Source of the DNA: Stappia indica
GTDB taxonomy: Bacteria > Pseudomonadota > Alphaproteobacteria > Rhizobiales > Stappiaceae
Length of the DNA: 64,000 nucleotides
Direction of reading: 5' to 3'
Assembly (NCBI RefSeq): GCF_001696535.1
Contig: NZ_MBQE01000003.1
Location: forward strand, 620,001 to 684,000
The first letter of the stretch is position 1. Every line of letters starts with the position of its first letter. The translations under genes and the position numbers were made by a program. Shown one piece after another: positions 7,569 to 16,292 of the stretch. The notes beneath the pieces were generated by a model. The model worked only from the letters and a program-made list of their open reading frames with translations. It was not told the DNA's origin and ran no database searches.

Positions 7569-9365
7569 TCAGAACTCCCGAACCATGTGACCCTCGCCGA
7601 CCGGATACATGCGAGATGGCGGGCGAGCCCAGTCGAGCGCCCGCACCGGGCTCTTCAGCTCGTCGGTGAGCAGCCCGCCGCGCTGGCGCTTGTCGGCGGG
7701 ATCGGGCACCGGAACCGCCTCGATCAGCTTCTTGGTATAGGGGTGCTGCGGGTTGCGCAGCACCGCGTCGCGCGGGCCGATCTCGACGATCTCGCCGAGC
7801 AGCATGACGGCGATGCGGTGGCTGACCCGCTCGACCACGGCGATGTCGTGGCTGATGAAGAGATAGGCAAGGCCCAGCTCCCGCTGCAGGTCGAGCATCA
7901 GGTTGACCACCTGCGCCTTGATCGAGGCGTCGAGCGCGGAGACGGACTCGTCCGCCACGATCATCTTCGGCTCGAGCGCCAGGCTGCGGGCGATGCAGAT
8001 GCGCTGGCGCTGGCCGCCGGAGAACTCGTGCGGGAAGCGCAGCGCGTGCTCCTCCTTCAGCCCGACGAGGCGCAGCAGCTCGTTGACCCGGTCGGGGATC
8101 GCCTCGTCGGCCATCAGCTTGTGCACGCGGATCGGTTCGGCAATGGCCGAGCCGACCGCCTGACGCGGGTTGAGCGAGCCGTAGGGATCCTGGAAGATCA
8201 TCTGCAGCCGCTGGCGGGCAAGGCGCAGCTCGGCATGGCTCGCCGCCATCAGGTCCTTGCCCTCGAACAGGATCTCGCCGCCGGCCGGCTGCACCAGCCG
8301 CAGGATCGAGCGGCCCGTCGTCGACTTGCCGCAGCCGGATTCCCCGACGAGCGCCAGCGTCTCGCCGGCGGCAAGCGTCAGCGACACGTCCTCGACCGCA
8401 TGGACATTGCCGACCGGCCGGTTGAGCAGCCCGCCGCGCACGGAAAACCGCGTCGTCAGGTTGCGCACCTCCAACAGCGGCGCGCCGCGCATGTCCGGCT
8501 CGTTGTCGGGCTCGGGCCCCGCGCCCGTGTCGTCGAGCTTGGGAAAGCGGCGCGGCGTCCGGGTGTCGCCGAGCCCGCCGAGGCGGGGAACGGCGCCGAG
8601 CAGCATCTTGGTATAGGGATGCTCGGGCGCGGCGAACAGCCGGTCGACGGGGGCTTCCTCCACCTTGTCGCCGCGCAGCATCACGACGACCCGGTCGGAG
8701 ATTTCCGCGACGACGCCCATGTCGTGGGTGATGAACATCACCGCCATGCCGATCTCGCTCTGCAGCTCGCGCACGAGCTGGAGGATCTGGGCCTGGATGG
8801 TGACGTCGAGGGCGGTGGTCGGCTCGTCGGCGATCAGGAGCTTGGGCTGGCAGGCGAGTGCCATGGCGATCATCGCCCGCTGGCGCATGCCGCCGGAGAA
8901 GGAGTGCGGATACTCGCCGATCCGCCGCTTCGCGTCGGGAATGCGCACCAGATCGAACAGGCGCAGCACTTCGGTTTCGGCCTGGGCCTGGCTCATGCCG
9001 CGGTGCCGGCGCAGCACCTCGGCGATCTGAAAGCCGATCTTCAGCACCGGGTTGAGGCTGGTCATCGGCTCCTGGAAGATCATGCCGATCTCGCCGCCGC
9101 GCACGTCGCGCATCGCCTCCTCGTCGAGCGTGAGCAGATCGCGCCCGGACAGGCGGACGGAGCCCTCGATGCGGCTGGTGCCTTCCTGCAGCAGCCGCAT
9201 GATCGAGAGCGCGGTGACCGACTTGCCGGAGCCGGATTCGCCGACGATGGCGACGGTCTCGCCGGTGTCGATGGTGAAGTCGAGATTGCGCACCACCGGC
9301 ACCAGCGCACCGTCGACGCGGAAGGAGGTGGTGAGGCCTTCGACCTTGAGAACGGGCTCGGTCAT
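7569..9365 (-). CDS. Fused double ABC ATPase of peptide/opine importer (DppD-DppF type)
   Basis: A 598-residue protein with two complete nucleotide-binding domains, equal to DppD and DppF joined in one chain, as in GsiA-type proteins. Domain 1 has Walker A GESGSGKS (42-49), signature FSGGMRQRA (157-165) and Walker B LLIADEPTTALD (177-188). Domain 2 has GESGCGKST (341-349), FSGGQRQRICIARSL and MIVADESVSALD. Each is followed by the oligopeptide-ATPase C-terminal region (HPYTKMLL and HPYTKKLI). It energises the DppBC-type permeases encoded upstream; its ATG overlaps the dppC stop by four bases. It is the last gene of the operon and converges on the B12 operon with only 26 bases between stops. 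Confidence 0.93.
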   Translation of the reverse strand: MTEPVLKVEGLTTSFRVDGALVPVVRNLDFTIDTGETVAIVGESGSGKSVTALSIMRLLQEGTSRIEGSVRLSGRDLLTLDEEAMRDVRGGEIGMIFQEPMTSLNPVLKIGFQIAEVLRRHRGMSQAQAETEVLRLFDLVRIPDAKRRIGEYPHSFSGGMRQRAMIAMALACQPKLLIADEPTTALDVTIQAQILQLVRELQSEIGMAVMFITHDMGVVAEISDRVVVMLRGDKVEEAPVDRLFAAPEHPYTKMLLGAVPRLGGLGDTRTPRRFPKLDDTGAGPEPDNEPDMRGAPLLEVRNLTTRFSVRGGLLNRPVGNVHAVEDVSLTLAAGETLALVGESGCGKSTTGRSILRLVQPAGGEILFEGKDLMAASHAELRLARQRLQMIFQDPYGSLNPRQAVGSAIAEPIRVHKLMADEAIPDRVNELLRLVGLKEEHALRFPHEFSGGQRQRICIARSLALEPKMIVADESVSALDASIKAQVVNLMLDLQRELGLAYLFISHDIAVVERVSHRIAVMLLGEIVEIGPRDAVLRNPQHPYTKKLIEAVPVPDPADKRQRGGLLTDELKSPVRALDWARPPSRMYPVGEGHMVREF

Positions 9366-10276
9366 TGTTCCCCCTTCAGTCGCGGGTCGACCGCATCGCG
9401 CAGGCCGTCGCCCAGGAGGTTGAGAGAGAAGACGACGACGAGGATCGCCAGCGAGGGGAAGAGGGCCAGCCAGAAGCTGTCGAGAATGTTCTCGAAGCCC
9501 TCGCGGATCATGCCGCCCCAGGTGGCCGTCGGCGGATTGACGCCGAGGCCGATGAAGGCGAGCGACGCCTCGACGCGGATGGCGGTGGCCAGCCACAGCG
9601 AGCCCATCACCAGCACTTCCGGCGCGATGTTCGGCAGGATGTGGCGGAACATCAGCCGCATATGCGAGTAGCCGAGCGCATGGCCGGCCTCGATGAACTC
9701 GCGGTTCTTGACGGCGATCGTCGGCGCCCGGGCGATGCGCGCAAACGGCGGGATCGCGGTGAGCGCGATGGCGATCACGAGATTGGCGACCGACGGGCCG
9801 AGCATGGCGACGACGATCAGGCCGAGGATCAGCGAGGGGAAGGCGAGGAGCACGTCCATCACCTGCATGACCAGCAGGTCGGTACGTCCGCCGAAATAGC
9901 CGGCGACCATGCCGATCAGCGTGCCGATGATCATCGCCGAGCCGATGGCCAGCAGGCCGATGGTCAGCGAGATGCGCGCGCCCCACAGGATGCGCGAGAG
10001 CGTGTCGCGGCCGTAGTAGTCGGTGCCGAACCAGTGCGCCTCCGACGGCGGCTTGAGACGGAACAGGATGTTCTGCTGCAAGGGATCGTAAGGGGCGATC
10101 ACCGGCGCCAGGATCGCCAGCAGCGCGACGATCAGGAACACGGCAAGGCCGACCCACGAGGTCTTGTTGGCGTTGAAGGCGTTGAACAGACCCGAAAGCA
10201 CCGTCGCGATCGCGAGGCGGTAATAGGTCATGCGCGACGGGCGTTGGCCGGTCGCGGCGGTCGGCTGTGTCGTCAT
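9362..10276 (-). CDS. dppC: Dipeptide/opine-type ABC permease, DppC-like
   Basis: A 304-residue inner-membrane permease with an N-terminal OppC-N helix (about 40-65, SWVGLAVFLIVALLAILAPVI), the conserved HWFGTDYYGRDTLSRILWGAR segment, and a BPD transmembrane domain with about five further helices. The cytoplasmic EAA-type loop is visible in EAGHALGYSHMRLMFRHILPN. It pairs with the DppB-like protein to move peptides, opines or similar compounds. Start is the ATG at 10274-10276, overlapping the dppB stop (ATGA). The substrate is not evident from this subunit. Confidence 0.92.
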   Translation of the reverse strand: MTTQPTAATGQRPSRMTYYRLAIATVLSGLFNAFNANKTSWVGLAVFLIVALLAILAPVIAPYDPLQQNILFRLKPPSEAHWFGTDYYGRDTLSRILWGARISLTIGLLAIGSAMIIGTLIGMVAGYFGGRTDLLVMQVMDVLLAFPSLILGLIVVAMLGPSVANLVIAIALTAIPPFARIARAPTIAVKNREFIEAGHALGYSHMRLMFRHILPNIAPEVLVMGSLWLATAIRVEASLAFIGLGVNPPTATWGGMIREGFENILDSFWLALFPSLAILVVVFSLNLLGDGLRDAVDPRLKGEQ

Positions 10277-11214
10277 GAGTATTTGATCCTCGGGTCGATC
10301 AGGCCGTAGGTCAGGTCGGTGATCAGGTTCACCAGCACGACGATCAGCGTGTAGATGACCATCATGCCCTGCAGCATCGTGTAGTCGCGCTGGTTGAGCG
10401 CGCCGACGATCAGCTTGCCGAGACCGGGGCGGTTGAAGACGATCTCGGTCAGCACCGAATTGCCGATGAGGATGCCGAGATAGAGGCCGACGACGGTCAC
10501 CACCGGGATCAGGGCGTTGCGCAGGCAGTGCCGCCAGACGATGATCGCGAAGGCGAGGCCCTTGGCCCGGGCCGTGCGCACATAGTCCTGGTTGAGCACC
10601 TCCAGCATCGCCGAGCGGGTGACGCGGGTGATGTAGGCGGCCATGATCAGGCCGAGATTGATCGCCGGCAGGGCGAGATCGCGCAGCCGGTCGGCAAGGC
10701 CGCTGCCCTGGCCCGAGCTGATCACCGGGAACCAGCGCAGGTGGATCGAGAAGAACAGCAGCAGCAGCACCGCCGAGACGAAGGCCGGGAAGGAAAGCCC
10801 CAGCAGCGAAGCGATGCGGGCGAGATAGTCCGGCAGCTTGTTGCGCCGCACCGCCGACCACACGCCGAAGGGCACGCCGACGACGATGCCGAGGATCAGC
10901 GAGGCCACGGTGAGCTCGATGGTCGCCGGAAGGACCTTGAGGATCTCCTCGATCACCGGCCGGCCGGACACCATGGAAACGCCCCAGTCGCCCACCACGA
11001 CACCGCCGAGAAAGACGAAATACTGCTGGTAGAGCGGGACATCGAGGCCAAGGCGGATGCGCAGGGCCTCGAGCGCCGACTGGCTGGCCTGGTCGCCCAG
11101 GATCGCCAGCGCCGGATCGCCCGGCAGCACGCGGACGATGAAGAAGACGATGGTCAGCACGGCGAAAAGCGTGATCGCCGCGAAACCAAGCCGCTTGAGA
11201 ACGAATGCGGTCAT
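10273..11214 (-). CDS. dppB: Dipeptide/opine-type ABC permease, DppB-like
   Basis: A 313-residue permease starting MTAFVLKRLGFAAITLFAV, the usual DppB beginning: one N-terminal helix, the family motif LPGDPALAILGDQAS, then a five-helix BPD domain. The coupling loop is AKGLAFAIIVWRHCLRNALIPV (in outline). The frame is open upstream to 11265, but the ATG at 11212-11214 gives the canonical N-terminus. It follows the binding-protein gene after about 165 bases containing a strong hairpin, and overlaps dppC by four bases. Confidence 0.92.
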   Translation of the reverse strand: MTAFVLKRLGFAAITLFAVLTIVFFIVRVLPGDPALAILGDQASQSALEALRIRLGLDVPLYQQYFVFLGGVVVGDWGVSMVSGRPVIEEILKVLPATIELTVASLILGIVVGVPFGVWSAVRRNKLPDYLARIASLLGLSFPAFVSAVLLLLFFSIHLRWFPVISSGQGSGLADRLRDLALPAINLGLIMAAYITRVTRSAMLEVLNQDYVRTARAKGLAFAIIVWRHCLRNALIPVVTVVGLYLGILIGNSVLTEIVFNRPGLGKLIVGALNQRDYTMLQGMMVIYTLIVVLVNLITDLTYGLIDPRIKYS

Positions 11215-11288
11215 GTAAGGCGAGCCTCCGTCGCCCACGGTCGGGATGCGCCTGCACGCAGCCACCGTGGCGGATGAGATCGCTGCCC

Positions 11289-11317
11289 CCGCCGGGCACG
11301 CGCTGGGCGCCCGGCGG
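11289..11317 (-). terminator. Stem-loop between binding-protein and permease genes
   Basis: Perfect 9-bp arms CCGCCGGGC and GCCCGGCGG with an 11-base loop, lying after the dppA stop and before dppB. There is no T-run, so it is more likely an mRNA-stabilising or attenuating hairpin that raises binding-protein output relative to the permeases than a full terminator. Confidence 0.5.
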
Positions 11318-11381
11318 AAGAAGCGTCGTCACTTGCCGGCAAGGCCGGTCAGGGCCCTCCGGTGCGGAGCTTACGCGCTTC

Positions 11382-12923
11382 TCACTGCGAGAAGGACGCG
11401 GCTTCGGTGACGGGCGGGCTGAGGTTCAGCGAACCCTTCACATCGACGCCGAGGTCGAGCGTGTCCTTCCAGGCCCACAGCTGCATGCTCTGCACGATCG
11501 GCACGGCGCAGACTTCCGCCATGATCTTGCGCTGGGCCTCGGCCCAGTACTCGAGCTGCTTCTGCTTGTCGCCTTCCACGCGCGCGGCCTCGATCTCCGC
11601 ATCGGCAACCGCGCAATGGGAGAAGTTGGTGATGGCCGTCGGCGTGCCGACGATCGACGGGGAGTAGAAGAACTGCGTCAGGTAGACGTCCGCGACGGGG
11701 AAGCGGGCGGCCGCGTAATGCGTCACCTGGCTCATGTCCTTGCGGATCTGCTCGTGGAACGTCGCGTGCTCGACGGTCTCGATCTCCAGGTTGATGTTCG
11801 CCTCGCGCAGCAGGGCCTGGATCGCCTCCATGGTGGTCAGCATGCCCGGCAGCGTGGTGTGGATTGCCTTGATCGTCACGCCGTCCGGATGGCCGGCCTC
11901 GGCGAGCAGGGCCTTGGCCTTCTCGACCGAATACTCGTAGGTCGGCACGTCGGCGGTGTAGCCCAGATGCCCCTCGGGCACCGGCGAGATCGCCGCAAGC
12001 GTGACGTCCGGGCCCTTGAACTGGACCATGGCGTCGCGGCTGATCGCATGGGCGACGGCCTTGCGCACGCGCAGATCGTCGAGCGGCGGCATCGTCATGT
12101 TGAGGTGGATGACCGACATCTCGCCCGGCGTCATCACCGAGACGACCGTGCCCGGCACCTGCTTGATGCGCTCGACCCAGGTCTGTTCCTGCTTGCCGTA
12201 GATCATGTCGACCTCGCCGGACTGGAAGGCCAGGTCACGCGAGGAGTCGGACGGGATGTAACGGTAGTAGATTTCCTTGATCTTCGGCTCGCCGCGGAAA
12301 TATTCCGGGTTGGCGACCAGCTTCACATATTGCTGCGGCTGGTATTCGGCGAACATGAAGGGGCCGGTGCCCACGGGAGTGCGCTGATAGTTCTCGCCGA
12401 GCGCCTCGACCGCGTCCTTACATACGATGTTGCCGCCATGATACGGCACCAGCAGGCCGAGCAGGCTCGGGATCTTGTTCTTGAGCTTGATGGTGACTTC
12501 CATCGGGCCGGTCGCCTCGACGCTGTCGAAGGCGGTGTAGTCCTTGGCGAAGGCGGAGACGTCGGCATTGGCCGAGCGGTTCAGCGAATAGACCACGTCC
12601 TCGGCGTCGATCTTGCCGTAGTCGCCGTGGCATTCCACGTCGTCGCGCAAGGAGAAGACCCAGGTCAGGCCGTCCTCGGACGTGGTCCAGCTGCTGGCGA
12701 TGTCCGGCTCGATGAATTCCGGGCTCGCCTCGCCCGGCTTGATCCGCACCAGACCGTTGAACATCCAGTGAAGGAGGCCCTTGTCGGGGGTGGAGGTCGC
12801 CACATGCGGGTCGAGCTTGCCCGCATCCGCGCTCGCCATACCCACATTCAGGGTCGTTCCGGCGGCATAGGCCTGTCCTGTCGCCAGCAAGGCTGCAAGT
12901 GCAATTCCCAGTCCGGTTTTCAT
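11382..12923 (-). CDS. Periplasmic solute-binding protein, DppA/SBP_bac_5 family
   Basis: A 513-residue class II extracellular binding protein. Signal peptide MKTGLGIALAALLATGQAYA; the mature part opens with GTTLNVGMASADAGKLDPHVA, typical of the family, and contains IDAEDVVYSLNR and RTPVGTGPFMF. It captures the substrate for DppBC-DF. The frame is open to 13013, but the ATG at 12921-12923 gives the signal peptide. The upstream neighbours are two FAD amino-acid-type oxidoreductases and an SDR, suggesting a modified amino acid, opine or small peptide as ligand rather than general dipeptides; that is inference. Confidence 0.92.
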   Translation of the reverse strand: MKTGLGIALAALLATGQAYAAGTTLNVGMASADAGKLDPHVATSTPDKGLLHWMFNGLVRIKPGEASPEFIEPDIASSWTTSEDGLTWVFSLRDDVECHGDYGKIDAEDVVYSLNRSANADVSAFAKDYTAFDSVEATGPMEVTIKLKNKIPSLLGLLVPYHGGNIVCKDAVEALGENYQRTPVGTGPFMFAEYQPQQYVKLVANPEYFRGEPKIKEIYYRYIPSDSSRDLAFQSGEVDMIYGKQEQTWVERIKQVPGTVVSVMTPGEMSVIHLNMTMPPLDDLRVRKAVAHAISRDAMVQFKGPDVTLAAISPVPEGHLGYTADVPTYEYSVEKAKALLAEAGHPDGVTIKAIHTTLPGMLTTMEAIQALLREANINLEIETVEHATFHEQIRKDMSQVTHYAAARFPVADVYLTQFFYSPSIVGTPTAITNFSHCAVADAEIEAARVEGDKQKQLEYWAEAQRKIMAEVCAVPIVQSMQLWAWKDTLDLGVDVKGSLNLSPPVTEAASFSQ

Positions 12924-12996
12924 GGTCCTGTCCTCTGGTCGTTGTTTTGTTTGTTTATTTTTGTCTATGGGGCCCTTTTGGTCTTCACGCTGCTCC

Positions 12997-13710
12997 TCAC
13001 AGCGTCTCTTCAAGCCGGCAGTTTACCAGCATTTCCGCCATGGCTGCCGTGTTTGGCAGGGCCAGCGCCAGGGCGGTGATCTCGGCGAAATCGTCGGGAT
13101 GGATCATCTCCTCCCGCGAGATCTTGGTGACCCCGTCGGTCAGATCCGTCGCGACGAAACTCGGGCAGACCGCAGTGGCGCGCACCCCGTGCTCCCAGCC
13201 GATGCGGCGGGTACCGTGGGTCAGCGCCATCACGGCGTGCTTGGTCATGTTGTAGGCGATGTTCTCGTTGCGCACGCGCTTGCCCGACAGCGAGGCGACA
13301 TTGATCACCCGGCCGCTGCCGGCGGTCTTCAGATGCGGCAGGCAGGCGCGCGTCAGGAACAGCGGTCCCTTGACGTTGATGGTCCACAGCGCGTCGAGGT
13401 CCTCCTCCTCGCCGCTCTCGATGGAGAAGGTGTTGGAGGTGCCGGCATTGTTGACCAGCCCGTCGAGCCGGCCGAAGCGGGCAAGCGTCGCAGCCAGCCA
13501 GTCGGCATGAGAGGCCCGGTCGCCGGCCTCGTAACGGGCGCACATGAACCGGTCGCCGGGCGCATCCGACAGGAGCTCGGCGAGCGCATCCGGGTTCCGC
13601 GCGCCGGCGCTGACGCTGTAGCCCTTGTCCAGAAGCTTGCGGGTAATCGCCAGACCGATGCCCCGACTGGCGCCGGACACCATGACCACGCGGCCTTCGG
13701 GATTGAGCAT
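12997..13710 (-). CDS. Short-chain dehydrogenase/reductase
   Basis: A 237-residue classical SDR. NAD(P) motif GASRGIG at 13-19, NNAG at 87-90 and catalytic Ser140, Tyr153, Lys157 (YNMTK) are present, so it should be active. The arginine/aspartate context of the coenzyme site does not settle NAD versus NADP. It sits between the FAD oxidoreductases and the binding protein of a Dpp-type importer and probably reduces or oxidises a carbonyl/alcohol formed from the imported compound. The substrate is unknown. Confidence 0.9.
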   Translation of the reverse strand: MLNPEGRVVMVSGASRGIGLAITRKLLDKGYSVSAGARNPDALAELLSDAPGDRFMCARYEAGDRASHADWLAATLARFGRLDGLVNNAGTSNTFSIESGEEEDLDALWTINVKGPLFLTRACLPHLKTAGSGRVINVASLSGKRVRNENIAYNMTKHAVMALTHGTRRIGWEHGVRATAVCPSFVATDLTDGVTKISREEMIHPDDFAEITALALALPNTAAMAEMLVNCRLEETL

Positions 13711-13723
13711 GGTCTGGTCTCCT

Positions 13724-14902
13724 TTATCCGTGCAGGGTCAGCGGGGCGTCGGGGCCGGACTGGGCGGCGAAGCGCCCGTAGCGGAAGGCGGACACATCGT
13801 GACCCGGATCGCGCCCGAGCGCCAGCCGCGCGGCAATGGGACCGGTAACAGGGCCGATGCCGAAGCCGTGGCCGGAAAAGCCCGCGGCCACGACCGTATT
13901 GTCGAGGCCCGGCAGCCGGTCGATCACCGGGAGGGCATCCGGCGTCAGGTCGAGCGCGCCGGCCCAGCACTCGGCCAGTTCGACCTCGGCAAAGCCCGGC
14001 AGCACCTCGGCGACCTTGGCGATGGTCTCGCCGAGCGCCCGCATGCGCGGCCGGATGGTGGGACGCCCGCCGGTCTCGACGATCTCGCCGGCCCACTCCT
14101 CCATGCCGCTGGTGACGCGCATGCGCCCGTCGTTCTCCTGGCGCGCCGCCATGTTGGCATTGGCGACGCCGAGCACGGGGGTGAGCAGGGGCGCGCAGGG
14201 CACGCTGCGCAGCACGGTGACCATCGGTCGGCGCAAGGGGATGCCGTGGCCGAGCGGGGCGAGCAGCTCGTTGACGAGGAAACCGGCGGCGATCAGCACC
14301 GTGCCGGGGCTGAGGGTGCGGCGGTCGGTGACGACGCGCACGATGCGCCCGCCCTCCGCCTCCAGCCGCAGGACCCGCTCGCCGAAGGACAGGCGCGCAC
14401 CGAGGCTCTCGGCGCGGGTCGCATAGGCGGTGACGGTCGCAAGCGGGTCGGCATGGCCGTCGGAAGGGCAGAACGAGGCGGCGAGCACCCGGTCGGACAG
14501 GGCCGGGGCGATCTCGCGCACGCTGGAAAGATCCGGCAGGAAGGAAAGCTGCAGGCCGGCCCGGGTCTGGTCTGCGACGAGGGCGCGGATCGTGGCGATC
14601 TCGCTGTCCGTGCGGGCAAGGCGCAGATTGCCGGAGCGGCGGTAGCCGGTCGGCGCGCCGAGGTCTTTGTGGAGATCCTGCCAGAGTTCTACGGCGGCGA
14701 GCGCCAGCGGCAGTTCCGCCGGATGGCGGCCCGACTGGCGCACGCCCGCCAGCGTCCAGCCCGAGGCCATGGCGGCCGGGCCGTAGGTGTCGATGACCTC
14801 CACACTCCCGCCCGCCCTGGCGATTTCGAGCGCCGCCGAGGTGCCGGTGATACCGGCGCCGATGACGAGCACGTCGGGCGTGGCGAGGGCGGGATGGTTC
14901 AT
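13724..14902 (-). CDS. FAD-dependent amino-acid oxidoreductase (DAO family)
   Basis: A 392-residue flavoprotein of the D-amino-acid/glycine/sarcosine oxidase family. The dinucleotide motif VIGAGITG is at 13-20, and the FAD-closing C-terminal motif VVAAGFSGHGFGIGPVTG is at about 345-362. Such enzymes oxidise secondary or primary amines to imines, which then hydrolyse to keto acids. Its start overlaps the preceding DAO gene by four bases, so the two may be paired subunits or consecutive steps, as in opine oxidases where two proteins act together. The function of each is not resolved from sequence. Confidence 0.88.
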   Translation of the reverse strand: MNHPALATPDVLVIGAGITGTSAALEIARAGGSVEVIDTYGPAAMASGWTLAGVRQSGRHPAELPLALAAVELWQDLHKDLGAPTGYRRSGNLRLARTDSEIATIRALVADQTRAGLQLSFLPDLSSVREIAPALSDRVLAASFCPSDGHADPLATVTAYATRAESLGARLSFGERVLRLEAEGGRIVRVVTDRRTLSPGTVLIAAGFLVNELLAPLGHGIPLRRPMVTVLRSVPCAPLLTPVLGVANANMAARQENDGRMRVTSGMEEWAGEIVETGGRPTIRPRMRALGETIAKVAEVLPGFAEVELAECWAGALDLTPDALPVIDRLPGLDNTVVAAGFSGHGFGIGPVTGPIAARLALGRDPGHDVSAFRYGRFAAQSGPDAPLTLHG

Positions 14903-16200
14903 GCGGCCGCCTTCGATTTTCTGCCGAAACGGGTGTAGGCGAAGGGCTTCATATCGACCAGCGGCGTGTCGCCCTCGATCTGCTGGACCACAAGGCGGGC
15001 AACGCCGGGGCCGATGCCGAAGCCGTGGCCGGAGAGGCCCGTGGCGACGACGAGGCCCGACCAGCCGGCGGGTTCGTCGACGACGGGGATCTCGTCGGGC
15101 ATGACGTCGATCAACCCGCCCCAGCTATGGGCGATCTCGACGCCGTCGAGGCGCGGATGCAGCGCCTTGGCGCCGGCCAGCACATCGGCGAGAAGGCGCG
15201 GATCGGGCACCGGATCCATCACCCGCACCTGTTCGAACGGGGTAACCTCGTCGGCCTGCCAGCGATGGCGGCCGAGCGGCCCGAAGAAGTCGCCGCTGAG
15301 ACGGATTTTCATCATCTGCCAGCGGTCGGCCAGCACGGGCAGGAAGTCGAGGAAATGGCGGAAGGCGGCCGGCACCAGCTGGAACTCCGCCGCGCCCGAG
15401 CGGGCGATGGTGTAGCCGCCGTCGGCGCGCCGGCGCAGCGAGGCCTTCGTGGCGCCGACGGCGCCGGCGATGACCTCGGGACCGGGCGTCGTGCGCAGGA
15501 CCGAGGACTTCACCGCCAGCTGCGGCAGCGACAGGCCGAGATTTTCCAGGAAGGTGCGCGACCACACGCCGCCGGCCAGAACCACGCTCTGGCAGGCGAT
15601 CTCGCCATGTTCGGTGACGACGGAGCGGACCTTGCCGCCGGCGCGCTCGATGGAGCGGACGGCGCAGCCCTCGACGATCGTGGCGCCGAGACGCGAAGCG
15701 TAGCGCGCCATCGCCGGAACGGCGAGGGAGGGCTCGGCGGTGGCGTCCGACGGGGTGTGCAGGGCGCCGGCGAACTGGCGGTCGTTGCGCTTGAGAAGGT
15801 CGTCCGTCTCCTGCGGGCTGAGGAGAACGGAGCCGTGGTTGAAACCGGCATTGTCGCGCAGCCAGGTCTGGTGCTTCTCCAGCTCCGTCTCGTTGGCCGC
15901 GAGATAGGTGGTGCCGCGAATGCCGTAGCCGATGTCCTCGCCAAGGCGCGGGGCGAGGTCGCGCCACATGGCGGCGCTCTCGATCATCAGCTGGAGTTCG
16001 CGGTTGTCGCGGCCGGCCTTGCGGATCCAGCCCCAGTTGCGCGAGGACTGTTCGCCGGCGATGCGGCCCTTCTCGCACAGGACGACGGGAATGCCCTTTT
16101 CGGCGAGGAAGAGGGCGGTGCAGACACCGACGATGCCTCCGCCGATGACCACGACCTGCGTGCTTGCCGGAACCTGCCGGTGATCGTCTGCCGCGCTCAC
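14899..16200 (-). CDS. FAD-dependent amino-acid oxidoreductase (DAO family)
   Basis: A 433-residue DAO-family flavoprotein. The Rossmann motif VIGGGIVG lies at 18-25, followed by GEQSSRNWGWIRKAGRD near 48-64, which is characteristic of one DAO subgroup; the C-terminal FAD motif GLVVATGLSGHGFGIGPG is near 395-412. It is the first gene of the minus-strand operon, directly divergent from a LysR regulator, and is translationally coupled to a second DAO enzyme. Likely reaction: oxidative cleavage of an N-substituted or D-amino acid delivered by the Dpp-type importer encoded downstream. Confidence 0.88.
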   Translation of the reverse strand: MSAADDHRQVPASTQVVVIGGGIVGVCTALFLAEKGIPVVLCEKGRIAGEQSSRNWGWIRKAGRDNRELQLMIESAAMWRDLAPRLGEDIGYGIRGTTYLAANETELEKHQTWLRDNAGFNHGSVLLSPQETDDLLKRNDRQFAGALHTPSDATAEPSLAVPAMARYASRLGATIVEGCAVRSIERAGGKVRSVVTEHGEIACQSVVLAGGVWSRTFLENLGLSLPQLAVKSSVLRTTPGPEVIAGAVGATKASLRRRADGGYTIARSGAAEFQLVPAAFRHFLDFLPVLADRWQMMKIRLSGDFFGPLGRHRWQADEVTPFEQVRVMDPVPDPRLLADVLAGAKALHPRLDGVEIAHSWGGLIDVMPDEIPVVDEPAGWSGLVVATGLSGHGFGIGPGVARLVVQQIEGDTPLVDMKPFAYTRFGRKSKAAA

Positions 16201-16247
16201 GTCGCCCCTCCAGACTGTCTCGTATTGTCAGAGTGCGAAGGCGCCGG

Positions 16248-16262
16248 GTATAAGGCAAATAC
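16248..16262. promoter_or_regulatory. Candidate LysR box in the divergent promoter
   Basis: GTATAAGGCAAATAC has the LysR-type T-N11-A layout with outer GTAT/ATAC arms. It lies between the divergent DAO operon and the LysR gene, 30 bases before the regulator start. Only the outer four bases are symmetric, so this is a weak candidate. Confidence 0.35.
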
Positions 16263-16292
16263 CGTTTCCTTTCACGAATATGCGGAAATGTT

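Noticed and set aside
6471-9671. A 1066-codon plus-strand open frame across the B12 and Dpp regions
   Set aside because: It is out of frame with the unknown fifth gene and antisense to the fused ATPase, is low-complexity Arg/Gly/Ala-rich and lacks any family motif; a GC-rich shadow frame.
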